Source: CALJXB01 sp965225935 (GTDB lineage Bacteria > Pseudomonadota > Alphaproteobacteria > Kiloniellales > JAKSDN01). From it: a DNA stretch of 64,000 nucleotides. The notes under the pieces were generated by a model that searched no databases, was not told the DNA's origin, and saw only the letters and a list, made by a program, of their open reading frames with translations. Every line of letters starts with the position of its first letter. Position 1 is the first letter of the stretch. Both the position numbers and the translations under genes were made by a program. This document shows, one piece after another, positions 37,016-46,113 of this stretch. The stretch is taken from positions 1 through 64,000 of the forward strand of contig CBDDCC010000006.1 in the NCBI GenBank assembly GCA_965225935.1, written 5' to 3'.

Positions 37016-37987
37016 GTGACGGCCGCGATCGCGTTCAAGAACCTCTCCATCGACTTCGCGACGCCGCGGGGTGTGGTCCACGCTCTCAGGAACGTCAGCC
37101 TCACGGTGCCGCGCAACCGCATCGTCGGCATCGTCGGCGAATCCGGCTGCGGCAAGTCGACCCTGACCCTGGCGGCCCTCAACCTGCTCGGCGAGAACGC
37201 CCAGGTGCGCGGCGGCGAGGTCCTCTACCAGGGACGCGACGTGTTGAAGATGACGGAAGAGGAGCTGCGCACCCTCCGAGGCGGGAAGATCACGATGGTC
37301 TTTCAGGACCCCATGACCTCGCTGAACCCAGCGCTTTCGATCGGCCGGCAGCTGAGCGACATCCAGTACCGCGAGCGCGGCCGCAGCCGGGAAGAGAAGC
37401 GCGCCGCCGCGGCCGCGATTCTAGCCCGCGTCGGCCTGCCCGACCCCGATGACCAGCTCGGACGCTTTCCCCATCAGTTCAGCGGTGGCATGCGCCAGCG
37501 CATCTCCATCGCCATGGCTCTGCTCACCAACCCGGACCTGCTGATCGCCGACGAGCCCACCACGGCGCTGGACGTGACTCTGGAAGCCCAGATCATCCAT
37601 CTCTTCCGGCAGCTCAAGGAAGGTTTCCAGGGCTCCATCCTCTTCGTCTCCCACAACCTCGGGCTGGTCGCCGAGCTCTGCGACCAGGTGGTGGTCATGT
37701 ACGCCGGCGAGGTGATCGAGCAGGGCAGCGTCCGCGACATCTTCCACCGGCCCCAGCATCCCTACACCCAGTTGCTGATGGTGTGCGACCCGGCCCGCAT
37801 CCTCGACAGCACCCGAACGCTCCCGACCATTCGGGGCGAGGTTCCGGACCTGCTCCGCCTGCCCGAGGGCTGCGTCTTCGCGCCCCGCTGCCCGAAGGCC
37901 ATGGAGGTCTGCCGGCGAACCCCGCCGCCCAACGAAACGCTCGCCGAAGGCCACGCGGCGCGCTGTCATCTGCTGGCACATGGCTAG
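37016..37987 (+). CDS. Peptide ABC transporter ATP-binding protein DppD-type, system 2
   Basis: A 323-residue ATPase starting at GTG 37016 (VTAAIAFKNLSIDF), the only start that gives a normal N-terminus. It has Walker A GESGCGKSTL, FQDPMTSLNP, signature FSGGMRQRISIAMA and Walker B LLIADEPTTALDV. The C-terminal Cys cluster CVFAPRCPKAMEVC is present. It overlaps the next ATPase gene by 8 bases. Confidence 0.93.
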   Translation: MTAAIAFKNLSIDFATPRGVVHALRNVSLTVPRNRIVGIVGESGCGKSTLTLAALNLLGENAQVRGGEVLYQGRDVLKMTEEELRTLRGGKITMVFQDPMTSLNPALSIGRQLSDIQYRERGRSREEKRAAAAAILARVGLPDPDDQLGRFPHQFSGGMRQRISIAMALLTNPDLLIADEPTTALDVTLEAQIIHLFRQLKEGFQGSILFVSHNLGLVAELCDQVVVMYAGEVIEQGSVRDIFHRPQHPYTQLLMVCDPARILDSTRTLPTIRGEVPDLLRLPEGCVFAPRCPKAMEVCRRTPPPNETLAEGHAARCHLLAHG

Positions 37988-38984
37988 GCTGCTGGAGATC
38001 GACAACCTGCGGGTACGCTTCCGGGTGCTCGGCGCGGCGCGGGCGTTGCTCGCCGGCCGGCGCGATCCCTTCATCGACGCCGTCATGGGCGTCTCCTTTG
38101 CGCTCGAGGAAGGCACCACCTTCGGACTGGTCGGCGAAAGCGGGTCGGGCAAGACAACCCTGGCCCGGGCCATCATCGGCCTGGTGCCCGTTCTGGAGGG
38201 GGCGATCCGCTTCGAAGGCCGGGACCTCGTCGGCCTCTCCGACGGCGCCTACCGGCCCTACCGCCGCGAGATCGCCATGATGTTCCAGGACCCGATCGCC
38301 TCGCTCAGCCCGCGGAGGACGGTGCGCGCCCTGGTGACCGAGCCCTTCAAGATCCACGGCGTGACGATCCGAGACGTTGAAGGGGAGGCGGTCCGGCTGC
38401 TCGAGATGGTGGGGCTCAGCGCTGATTTCCTCGGACGCTATCCCCACGAACTGAGCGGGGGCCAGGCGCGACGCATCGGGGTCGCCCGGACGCTGGCGCT
38501 CTCTCCCAAGCTGATCATCGCGGACGAACCCACCGCTGGCCTCGACGTCTCGGTCCAAGGCGAGATTCTCAACCTCATGGGCCGCCTGCAGCAGGAGCTG
38601 GGGCTCAGCTATCTGATCATCACGCACAACCTGCCGGTGGTGCGCCACGTCTGCGACGAGATGGCGATCATGTACCTCGGGCGCTTCGTGGAGAGGGGGC
38701 GCACGGCGGACATCTTCGCCCGTCCGGCCCACCCCTACACGGAAGCCCTGCTGGCGGCGGTGCCCCGGCCCGACCCGGACCAGCGGCGCGATGTCCTCGA
38801 ACTGCAGGGCGAGATTCCCAGCCTCAGCAATCGGCCCGCCGGCTGCGAATTCCACACGCGCTGCCCCTACGTCCGGGACCGCTGCCGCCACGAAGTCCCG
38901 ATCGAGACGAGCGAAGAGGGAGGACACGGCTTCGCCTGCCACTACCCCCGCCACGCTCCAGGCATCGTCGGGAGCCCGTCCTGA
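37980..38984 (+). CDS. Peptide ABC transporter ATP-binding protein DppF-type, system 2
   Basis: A 334-residue ATPase with Walker A GESGSGKTTLARAIIG, FQDPIASLSPR, signature LSGGQARRIGVARTL and Walker B IIADEPTAGLDVS. The signature has ARR where QRQR is usual. A C-terminal Cys cluster (CEFHTRCPYVRDRC) is kept. It completes a full second importer whose likely binding protein is encoded just downstream behind its own promoter region. Confidence 0.93.
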   Translation: MARLLEIDNLRVRFRVLGAARALLAGRRDPFIDAVMGVSFALEEGTTFGLVGESGSGKTTLARAIIGLVPVLEGAIRFEGRDLVGLSDGAYRPYRREIAMMFQDPIASLSPRRTVRALVTEPFKIHGVTIRDVEGEAVRLLEMVGLSADFLGRYPHELSGGQARRIGVARTLALSPKLIIADEPTAGLDVSVQGEILNLMGRLQQELGLSYLIITHNLPVVRHVCDEMAIMYLGRFVERGRTADIFARPAHPYTEALLAAVPRPDPDQRRDVLELQGEIPSLSNRPAGCEFHTRCPYVRDRCRHEVPIETSEEGGHGFACHYPRHAPGIVGSPS

Positions 38985-39102
38985 GGCCTTCGGGTGGGGG
39001 CCGGCCCCCCGGAAACGCGCGCTCCTCATCGGGTCGGCCAAGGACCGTGTCGATGACCCGAGCCGCGCCGCCTTCGGACCCGAAACGGCATCTTTTCCAT
39101 GT

Positions 39103-39130
39103 CATTGTTGCGTTTCAGGCATCAACAATG
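39103..39130. promoter_or_regulatory. Palindromic operator before binding protein of system 2
   Basis: CATTGTTG (39103-39110) and CAACAATG (39123-39130) are exact 8-bp inverted repeats with a 12-base spacer in an AT-richer patch about 90 bases before the binding-protein start. A second inverted repeat, CCCAAC/GTTGGG, lies just after. A dimeric regulator site is likely; the protein is unknown. Confidence 0.5.
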
Positions 39131-39216
39131 TCCAAAGTTGCTATTAGAAAACGGCCCAACGGGCGGCTATGTTGGGTGCAACAACAAGCCAACAAGCAAA
39201 CGAACGGGAGAGCGCG

Positions 39217-40776
39217 ATGTCTTTTCCTCCACTCAATCGCCGCAGCTTCATCTCCGGCCTGGGCGCCCTCGGCGGCGCGGCCCTGCTGCAGCCGCGGATT
39301 TCCTGGTCGCGAGACGGATCGACGCTTCGAATCCGCGCTGATCGCGACATCAAGGTTCTCGATCCCGCCTTCGGCAGCGGCGGCATCGAGCACATCATCG
39401 CCCGTGCCACTTCTGCCAGCCTGACCACCTTCGAGCGCGACGGCACCGCCAACTGGCGGCCCTACGGCGCCAAGACGATCGAGCAGGTGGACGACCTGAC
39501 GATCCGCTTCACGCTCCACGAGGGCATCATGTGGACCAACGGCTTCGGCGAGGTAACGACCGAGGACGTCAAGTACTCCTTCGAGCGCGTCGCCAGCGAG
39601 GAGCTGGATTCGCCCTGGCGGGACTACTGGGTTCAGCTCGACCGAGTCGACATCATCGACCGCTACACCGGCGAGATCGTTCTCAAGGAGCCCTACATCC
39701 CGGTCTGGACCATCTCCCTTTCGGGCGAGGCCGGCAACCTGGTGTGCATGAAGGCCGTGGAAGAGGCCGGCGGCCGCTTCGAAACCCTGCCACCCGCCAC
39801 CTGCGGCCCCTACTTCATCAAGAAGTGGTCGCCCAAGGAGAAGATCGTCCTGGAGGCTCATCCCGGCTGGCCGTTGGAGAAGCCGAAATTCGATCAGGTC
39901 ACCTATCTGCCGATCGACGACGGGAAGACCGCCGAGATCGCCTACGACGCCGGCGAGCTCGACTACACCACCGTCAGCGTCAGCTCGCTCGAGGTCTACC
40001 GCAAGAATCTTCCCGACAGCGGCAAGCTGCTCGAAAGAGCGGCGCTCAACTATGTCTGGCTGGGCCTCAACGTCGAACACCCGAAGCTCCGGGACATCCG
40101 GGTGCGCAAGGCGATCCAGCACGCGGTCGACGTCGACGCCATCATCCAGGGCGCCTACGGCGGGCTGGCCACCCGCGCCCATGGCATCGTGCCGCCGGCC
40201 CTCCTGGGTCACCGGGATCGCAGCACGATCGAGAAGCGCGACGTGTCCAAGGCGCGCGAGCTACTGGCCGAGGCCGGCCAGGCGGACGGGCTGACCCTCA
40301 CCCTCTCGATTCTCAACATCGCCGAGCGTTCCTCGGCAGCCCAGATCATCCAGGCCAATCTCGCCGAGGCCGGCATCAACGTCGAGATCCTGCCCTACGA
40401 GAGCGGCACCTTCTGGAATTTGGGCCACGAGTCCGAGGGCGAGGACTGGAAGGACCTGCAGCTCCTCCTCCAGCGCTACTCGACCACCGTCGATCCGGTG
40501 GACTGCACCGCCTGGCACACGCCGGAGCAGGCCGGCAAGTGGAACTGGCAGCGCTTCAACGACGTCGAGTTCGGCGAGTTGCACAAGCAAGCCATGCTCG
40601 AGCCGGACACGGAAAAGCGGCGCGCCATGTACCTGCGCATGCAGGATCTGATGGAAGAGTCGGGCGCCTACCTCTTCATCGCCCACGAGGTCGCGGGCGC
40701 GATCCATGCGGCCGACATCGATCCCGCCGTGGGACCGCAGTTCCGGGAGATGCCGCACTTCTTCGAGCCCGTCTAG
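39217..40776 (+). CDS. Peptide ABC transporter substrate-binding protein, system 2
   Basis: A 519-residue family 5 binding protein with a Tat-type signal (NRRSFISGLGALGGAALLQ), so it may fold before export. Family segments are LTIRFTLHEGI, TTEDVKYSFERV, CGPYFIKKW and IRVRKAIQHAVD. CGGGAG precedes ATG 39217. It follows the system 2 ATPases after a 230-base gap with a palindrome and is followed by a strong hairpin, so it is probably a separate, more highly expressed unit. Confidence 0.91.
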   Translation: MSFPPLNRRSFISGLGALGGAALLQPRISWSRDGSTLRIRADRDIKVLDPAFGSGGIEHIIARATSASLTTFERDGTANWRPYGAKTIEQVDDLTIRFTLHEGIMWTNGFGEVTTEDVKYSFERVASEELDSPWRDYWVQLDRVDIIDRYTGEIVLKEPYIPVWTISLSGEAGNLVCMKAVEEAGGRFETLPPATCGPYFIKKWSPKEKIVLEAHPGWPLEKPKFDQVTYLPIDDGKTAEIAYDAGELDYTTVSVSSLEVYRKNLPDSGKLLERAALNYVWLGLNVEHPKLRDIRVRKAIQHAVDVDAIIQGAYGGLATRAHGIVPPALLGHRDRSTIEKRDVSKARELLAEAGQADGLTLTLSILNIAERSSAAQIIQANLAEAGINVEILPYESGTFWNLGHESEGEDWKDLQLLLQRYSTTVDPVDCTAWHTPEQAGKWNWQRFNDVEFGELHKQAMLEPDTEKRRAMYLRMQDLMEESGAYLFIAHEVAGAIHAADIDPAVGPQFREMPHFFEPV

Positions 40777-40823
40777 TCCGGGTTTCTCACAAGGGTAGAG
40801 GGCTCTCGCCGGCGGATCGTGTC

Positions 40824-40855
40824 GGGGCCGCGGCAGCGGCCCCGGTTGGTCTTTC
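40824..40855. terminator. Terminator hairpin between convergent genes
   Basis: GGGGCCGC (40824-40831) and GCGGCCCC (40836-40843) form a perfect 8-bp stem with a GGCA loop, followed on the plus strand by GGTTGGTCTTTC. It lies between the convergent binding-protein and serine-hydrolase genes. Confidence 0.6.
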
Positions 40856-40857
40856 AC

Positions 40858-42342
40858 TCAGTCGGGCCTGGGAGCTTCGTCCTGGTCGCCGTCAGCCTTG
40901 CGGCAGAACTCGCCCATGGTCGGCACCACGAGGCGGGTGAAGCGGCCGGAGATATCCGCGGCGAACTCGGCGAAGACCTGCGGGTGGTCCAGCCAAGCGC
41001 CGCGGTCGCGCGGCACGGCGCAGAAGAGGTCGTGGTGCCAGTGCTCGAGGTCGGCGACGTTGCCGACCAGGTCGGCGACCAGGTGGCCGTCCTCGAGCCA
41101 CACCGGGACCTCGCCGTAGCCCGGATGGCTGTAGGTCCCGGCGTAGTCGGCCAGCGGCAGCGTGGGCGCCGTGCCGGCGACCCGGTCCGTCGGGCTCCAG
41201 GGATAGGGCACGCCGTCGATCAGCGGCGGCTCCGGCTGCCTCGCCTGGAACTCGCGGGTCGCCTGGACCCAATCCTTGCCAGGGCCGCCGAGGAAGGCGT
41301 CGAGCAGGATGTAGCGCGCCGCCGAGCGTGCCGGCGTCAGGTGCATGTTGGCGAGGAACACGAGAGCCAGGCGCTCGGCGGGCACCACCATGCCGAGGAC
41401 CGAAAAGCCCATGATCGAACCGCTGTGCTCGGCGACGAAGTGGCCGTGGAAGTCGTGGCTGAACCAGCCGTAGCCGTAGCCGACGAAGTTCGCTTCGAAG
41501 CGGCCGCGCGCCATGTCCGCGGTGCGGTCGAACAAGCTGCGGGGCCGAAGCATATCGGCAACCGTCTGCGGTCTCAGGAAACGCTCCCGGCCGTGGGCGC
41601 CCTCGCGGGCGAAGATGCTCAGCCAGGCTTCCATGTCGCGCAGGCTACCGACGATCGAGCCGGCCGGCCCGATGGCGCTGATCTCGTCATGGGGAAAGAC
41701 CACGACCTTGCCGTCGCCGAAGTCGGCGTGGGGATCGCAGGCGGCGGCGGGATCGGGCATGAGCTCGAAGCTGGCGAAGGTCTCCTTCAGCCCCAGGGGC
41801 CCGGTGATGCGAGCGTGGATGAAGTCTTCCCAGGACATGCCGGAGAGGCGCTCGACGACCACGCCGGCCGCGGTCGGCCCATAGTTGTTGTAGCAGGCCT
41901 CGCTGCGGAACGGCCGGCGCTGGGTCACGTAGCGCATCTGGGCGACGATCTGCTCGCGGGTGAAGTGGGACTTGTAGTCGGTCAGGCTGTCCTGGAGCTG
42001 ACCCAACCGGTGGCCCAGCACATCGCCCAGGGTCGCCTCGCGGGTCATCCAGGGATCGGCCAGCGCGAACCCAGGCAGCAGGTCGGCGACCTTGTCGTTC
42101 CAATGGAGCCTGCCCTCCTCGACCAGCAGCGCCACGGCCGCCGCGTTGAAGGTCTTGGTCAGCGACCCGATGTCGAAGACCGACGAGGGCTCGACAGGCC
42201 GGCGGTCCTCCAGGGACATGACGCCGAAGCACTCCCGGTAGAGCAGTTCTCCGTCCCGCAGGACCGAGACCGCGGCTCCGGGCACGCGCCACTCCTCCAT
42301 TGCCGCGCCGATGGCCGCGGATAGTTCCTTTCTGTGGACCAT
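40858..42342 (-). CDS. Beta-lactamase-fold serine hydrolase (S12 family)
   Basis: A 494-residue protein of the class C beta-lactamase/D-aminopeptidase/esterase family. The catalytic motifs are SLTK (SxxK, near residue 68), YNN (near 160) and HSG (in VAEHSGSIMG). The last about 110 residues form a beta-barrel extension like that of D-aminopeptidase or Pab87-type hydrolases. No signal peptide is seen, so it is probably cytoplasmic. ATG 42342 has GGTGGAG upstream. Neighbouring peptide importers suggest a peptidase or amidase role, possibly on D-residue peptides, but esterase activity is equally possible. Confidence 0.85.
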   Translation of the reverse strand: MVHRKELSAAIGAAMEEWRVPGAAVSVLRDGELLYRECFGVMSLEDRRPVEPSSVFDIGSLTKTFNAAAVALLVEEGRLHWNDKVADLLPGFALADPWMTREATLGDVLGHRLGQLQDSLTDYKSHFTREQIVAQMRYVTQRRPFRSEACYNNYGPTAAGVVVERLSGMSWEDFIHARITGPLGLKETFASFELMPDPAAACDPHADFGDGKVVVFPHDEISAIGPAGSIVGSLRDMEAWLSIFAREGAHGRERFLRPQTVADMLRPRSLFDRTADMARGRFEANFVGYGYGWFSHDFHGHFVAEHSGSIMGFSVLGMVVPAERLALVFLANMHLTPARSAARYILLDAFLGGPGKDWVQATREFQARQPEPPLIDGVPYPWSPTDRVAGTAPTLPLADYAGTYSHPGYGEVPVWLEDGHLVADLVGNVADLEHWHHDLFCAVPRDRGAWLDHPQVFAEFAADISGRFTRLVVPTMGEFCRKADGDQDEAPRPD

Positions 42343-42812
42343 GAATCGTTCTCCACCTGGATGATTCGGCTTCAAGCCAAGAGGTAGCCTTTGAGATCCC
42401 GCTTCGCGCTAGCGCAAAGTCGAACCGTCGTCCAAACACCTGCGGCCAATGGTACGATTGAATGGTCTTGGGTCCAAACTGTGGCTGGGGTTTTCGAGCG
42501 CGCAAGTTCAGCGAGTTCCCGCGCGACGGTCGACCTCGAGGCCGCGCGAGACCGGCCAGCGACGGCGCGCACCCGCGATCTTCTTGGGCCTCTGCCCGCC
42601 CATCCGGCCCGGCGCCGCGCTGCCCGTCCACCGAACACTTTCGGTTTCCCGACCACAGGTCTGCCGCCGACTTCAGCGCGAGGGGCCGGACGCACCCAGC
42701 GGGACCTCACCGGCAGCCTCCGGCAGGCGGAGCGCGAGCCAAGAAAAAGAACCCGGCACGGGGGCCGGGTCAGGTTGGCAGGTAGGGCCGTCATTCTGGG
42801 TGTGGCAGGGTT
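42343..42812. other. Gene-free region with amidase terminator
   Basis: About 470 bases between two minus-strand genes. It holds the intrinsic terminator of the amidase gene at one end and presumably the promoter of the serine hydrolase at the other. Open frames present have no recognisable product. Confidence 0.4.
42739..42770 (-). terminator. Intrinsic terminator of the amidase gene
   Basis: On the minus strand ACCCGGC and GCCGGGT form a 7-bp stem (42770-42751), directly followed by TCTTTTTCTT (42750-42741). This is the clearest Rho-independent terminator in the window, 43 bases after the amidase stop. Confidence 0.8.
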
Positions 42813-44261
42813 TCAGAGACCGGGCGGGCGGTGCACGAGCTCGCCTCGGGCGGTCTCGAAGGCCCGGCCGATGCGCAGGGCCAGCGGGTCGTCGAAGCGC
42901 CTGACGACGATCTGCATGCCGGCGGGCAACCCCGCCTCGGTGCAGCCGACCGGGAGGGACAGGCTGGCCAGGTCCAGGAAGTTCACGAAACGGCCGAAGA
43001 CGTTGGGCGGCGCCTCCTCGTCCACCTGGTCGACCGGGACCGGGCTTTGGTGGCAGCCGGGAACGACGAGCCCGTCCAGGCGGTCCAGGCGGTCGAGGAA
43101 CTCGGCCTGGGCGGCGCGGCGGGTCTCGAGGAGCTCCATGTAGGCCGGCGCCGCGATCTCACGCCCCCGCAGGATCCGCGCGCGGACGACGGGATCGACG
43201 AGGCTGTCGTCCGGCTCGGCGTAGCGCCCGAGATGCCGGTAGCTCTCCACGCTCATGATGTCGCCGCCGCCGGCCAGATAGGCTTCGATGGAGAGCGGCA
43301 GGCGGATCTCCTCCAGACTCGCGCCGAGGGCCTCCAGGTCGGCGAGCGCCCTGTCGAACAGGCCGCGGACCTCGGTCTCCACGCGGGCGAGATCCGCATC
43401 CCCCAGGACCCCCAGCCGGAAGCCGCGGATGCCCCGTTCGATGCCGGCGAGCGGCGAGATCCGCGGCGCCTCGGTCGTCGCCTCGTCCTCGGGATCGGCT
43501 CCGGCGAGCGCATCCAGCAGGAGGCCCGTGTCCCGCACGGAGCGCGCCAGCACGCCGACCGTGTCATGGGTGGGACAGAGCGGTACGACGCCGCCGCGCC
43601 CGATCAGGCCCGACGAGGTCTTGAGGCCGACCAGTCCGCACCAGCAGGCGGGCGTGCGGACCGATCCGCCGGTGTCGCTGCCGAGCGCCGCCGGCGCCAG
43701 TCCCGCCGCGACGGCCACGGCCGAGCCGCTGCTCGAGCCCCCGGGGACCCGGTGGGTCTCCAGGTCCCAAGGATTCCAGGGCGTGCCCTTCACCGGGTTG
43801 GTGCCCCAGCCGCCGAAGGCGAACTCCACCATCTGGGTCTTGCCGAGCACGATCATGCCGGCCGCCTCGAGCCGCCGCACGGCATTGGCGGAGACGGCGG
43901 GATGGCGGTCGTTCAACGCGTCGGACCCGGCCTGCGTCGGCCGGCCGGCATAGTCGAAGAGGTCCTTGATCGCCAGGGGAACGCCGTGCAGCGGACCGCA
44001 GGTCCGGCCGGCCGCCCTCGCCTCGTCGGCGGCCTCGGCCGCCCGCCGCGCGCCATCCTCGAAGAGCTCAGCGTAGGCGTGCAGCTTGGGATCGAGCCGG
44101 CCGATCCGCTCGAGATAGAGCTCGACCAGCTCGACCGAGGAGGTCTCGCTCCGCCCAATCGCTGCCGACAGCTCCTCGATGGAGCCGAAGGCAAGATCGT
44201 CGCCGCGCGTCTGCTGCAATCCGCTAGATCCCTTCGTCCCCGTTCGCGGCAACCAGCACAT
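42813..44261 (-). CDS. Amidase-signature family amidase
   Basis: Hydrolyses an amide bond with a Ser-cisSer-Lys triad: Lys in LAIKDLF, cis-Ser in PGGSSSGSA and nucleophile Ser in GSDTGGSVR. The length is about 480 residues, close to GatA and other amidases. Here gatB and gatC are absent nearby and the gene sits in a catabolic cluster, so it is more likely a catabolic amidase than part of GatCAB. The start is uncertain: ATG 44261 was taken, but TTG 44219 with GAAGGGA upstream gives a more usual N-terminus. Confidence 0.88.
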   Translation of the reverse strand: MCWLPRTGTKGSSGLQQTRGDDLAFGSIEELSAAIGRSETSSVELVELYLERIGRLDPKLHAYAELFEDGARRAAEAADEARAAGRTCGPLHGVPLAIKDLFDYAGRPTQAGSDALNDRHPAVSANAVRRLEAAGMIVLGKTQMVEFAFGGWGTNPVKGTPWNPWDLETHRVPGGSSSGSAVAVAAGLAPAALGSDTGGSVRTPACWCGLVGLKTSSGLIGRGGVVPLCPTHDTVGVLARSVRDTGLLLDALAGADPEDEATTEAPRISPLAGIERGIRGFRLGVLGDADLARVETEVRGLFDRALADLEALGASLEEIRLPLSIEAYLAGGGDIMSVESYRHLGRYAEPDDSLVDPVVRARILRGREIAAPAYMELLETRRAAQAEFLDRLDRLDGLVVPGCHQSPVPVDQVDEEAPPNVFGRFVNFLDLASLSLPVGCTEAGLPAGMQIVVRRFDDPLALRIGRAFETARGELVHRPPGL

Positions 44262-44392
44262 CAGCCGCGCAGCCGCCCGAAAAGCAATGACGGAACGGCG
44301 GCAAGGAAACCGAAGACGGCGCAACAGGACTCCGCCCGGGGCCGCGAACGCAACGAAGCCGATGCTTTGACGCCCCCGGAGCCTAGTTGCGT

Positions 44393-44423
44393 GCGGGCGG
44401 CACACCTCCTAGTGGCCGCCCGC
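44393..44423 (-). terminator. Hairpin after binding-protein gene
   Basis: GCGGGCGGC and GCCGCCCGC form a 9-bp stem around a 13-base loop, 12 bases after the minus-strand stop of the binding protein at 44435. No T run follows. Confidence 0.45.
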
Positions 44424-44434
44424 GCGCCCTAGTG

Positions 44435-46042
44435 TCAAGCGAGCCACCAGCGCTCGATCGCCCGGGCGCCGTCGAACTGCCAGTTGGCGGAGAGAGCTGG
44501 GCCGTGCTGGACGTTTGCGCGACGCAGATAGACGAGGTTCTTGAAAGCCGGGATGATCGTGCTTCCCTCGTCCCTCAGGATGATCTGCATCTCGCGGTAC
44601 ATCTCTGACCGCAACGCCGTGTCGGTCTCGCCTCGCGCCGCCACGAGCAACTGGTTGAAGCGCTCGTTGCTGAAATGGGAGTCGTTCCAGGGCGCGCCTT
44701 CCGCGTAGGCCGTGGTGAACATGACGTCGGCTGTCGGGCGCCCGCCCCAGTTCACCATGCAGAAGGGCTTCTTGAGCCAGACGTTCGACCAGTAACCGTC
44801 CGCCGGCTCGCGCACCACGTCCACAGTGATCCCGGCCCGGGCCGCCTGCTCCTTGAACAGCAAGGCGGTGTCGTCGTTCCCGGCCCCGGCGCCATCCGAC
44901 GTACTGAGCGACACGCTAAGGTCGGCGAGATCCGCCTTCCTCAGATGGTGTTTCGCCTTGTCGGGATCGTAGACGCGCTGCTCCAGATCCGCGTGGTACT
45001 CGATGACAGGCGAGATCGGATGATCGTTGCCGACCGTCCCGTACCCCTTCAGCACCTTGTTCACGACCTCCTCGCGATCGATGCCGAGCTTGAGCGCCAT
45101 TCGAACGTCGGGATCGTCGTAGGGAGGGACGTCCATATGCATGGGCATGCTCGTGTGCGCCCAGCCCGTGACATTGTCCAAAGCGATGTCGGGTTCCTCG
45201 GCCATGTGGGCGACCGTCTTGAGGCTTGGCTGGTCCATCACGTCGACCTGATTCGATATCAAGGCCGTTTGACGGGAGTTGGCGTCGGAGATGACAAGGA
45301 CCTCGCCTTCTTCGAAGTTGGCTCTGTTCTCCTTCCAATAGTTCGGATTACGCACGTACTTGGAGCGAACGCCGGGCTCGAAGGCCTTCAAGACATAGGC
45401 GCCGGTCCCGACACCGCTCTGCCAGTCGACGCCACCAGCCCCGTCGCTCGGCAGGATGTTCAGGTGATAGTCCGTGAAGACGTAGGGGAAGTCGGCGTTT
45501 CCGGTCTTCAGGTTCACCGTGAAAGCGTTCGGGCCGTCGGCGCGGATGTCCTCGATCGCATCCAGCAGGGCCTTCGCCGCGGAGGTCGAATCTTCCTTGC
45601 GATGGTGGTTGATCGAATCGAGAACGTCTTGGACGTCCATGGTCTTGCCGTTGTGGAACTCGACGTCCCGGCGCAGCTTGAAGACCCAGGTCGCCGCGTC
45701 TTGGCTTGACTCCCAGCTCTCCGCGAGCTCGGGCACCAAGGTGTTTTCCGGGCTGATCTCGGCCAGGTAGTTCCGGGTCGTGTGGTTCTGCAGGATCATG
45801 GCCATCGTTGACGTGGTCGCCGGATCGCTGCTGTCGGCGATCGCGCCGTCGCTGACCCCGAGGCGAAGACGGCCGCCCTTCTTGGGCGCCGCCCGGGCCG
45901 GCGTGGCCAGGAGCGCGTTCGCCGCCGAGAGCGAGACGCCCAAGGCCGTTGCCCCGGCCAGGAAATCGCGGCGGTTGATCCGTCCTGCTGTCAGGTCTTC
46001 CTGCAGCGCGTTCAAGGCTGTCGTATCGGATTTCTTTGACAT
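44435..46042 (-). CDS. Substrate-binding protein (family 5), no permease nearby
   Basis: A 535-residue DppA/OppA-type periplasmic binding protein with a Tat-type signal (NRRDFLAGATALGVSLSA). Segments TWVFKLRRDVEFHNGKTMD and GTGAYVLKAFEPG are typical. GGGAGGG precedes ATG 46042; the frame runs on upstream through the next gene, but that is not coding. It is the last gene of a minus-strand cluster with a peptidase-like protein and a dehydrogenase, and no permease or ATPase is in the cluster. It may feed one of the two Dpp systems. Confidence 0.9.
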   Translation of the reverse strand: MSKKSDTTALNALQEDLTAGRINRRDFLAGATALGVSLSAANALLATPARAAPKKGGRLRLGVSDGAIADSSDPATTSTMAMILQNHTTRNYLAEISPENTLVPELAESWESSQDAATWVFKLRRDVEFHNGKTMDVQDVLDSINHHRKEDSTSAAKALLDAIEDIRADGPNAFTVNLKTGNADFPYVFTDYHLNILPSDGAGGVDWQSGVGTGAYVLKAFEPGVRSKYVRNPNYWKENRANFEEGEVLVISDANSRQTALISNQVDVMDQPSLKTVAHMAEEPDIALDNVTGWAHTSMPMHMDVPPYDDPDVRMALKLGIDREEVVNKVLKGYGTVGNDHPISPVIEYHADLEQRVYDPDKAKHHLRKADLADLSVSLSTSDGAGAGNDDTALLFKEQAARAGITVDVVREPADGYWSNVWLKKPFCMVNWGGRPTADVMFTTAYAEGAPWNDSHFSNERFNQLLVAARGETDTALRSEMYREMQIILRDEGSTIIPAFKNLVYLRRANVQHGPALSANWQFDGARAIERWWLA

Positions 46043-46113
46043 TGGTACCCTCCCTATCTGATTGAGGCGGAGCGCCGGTTCGGCAAGGAAGCGACCGGTC
46101 CCGCGCCCGTCGG

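Noticed and set aside
27569..39130. A genomic-island boundary at the peptide transporter region
   Set aside because: No integrase, tRNA or direct repeats were seen at the edges and base composition stays similar.
39144..39180. CCCAAC/GTTGGG repeat as a CRISPR-like unit
   Set aside because: Only a single inverted pair; no regular repeats or spacers.
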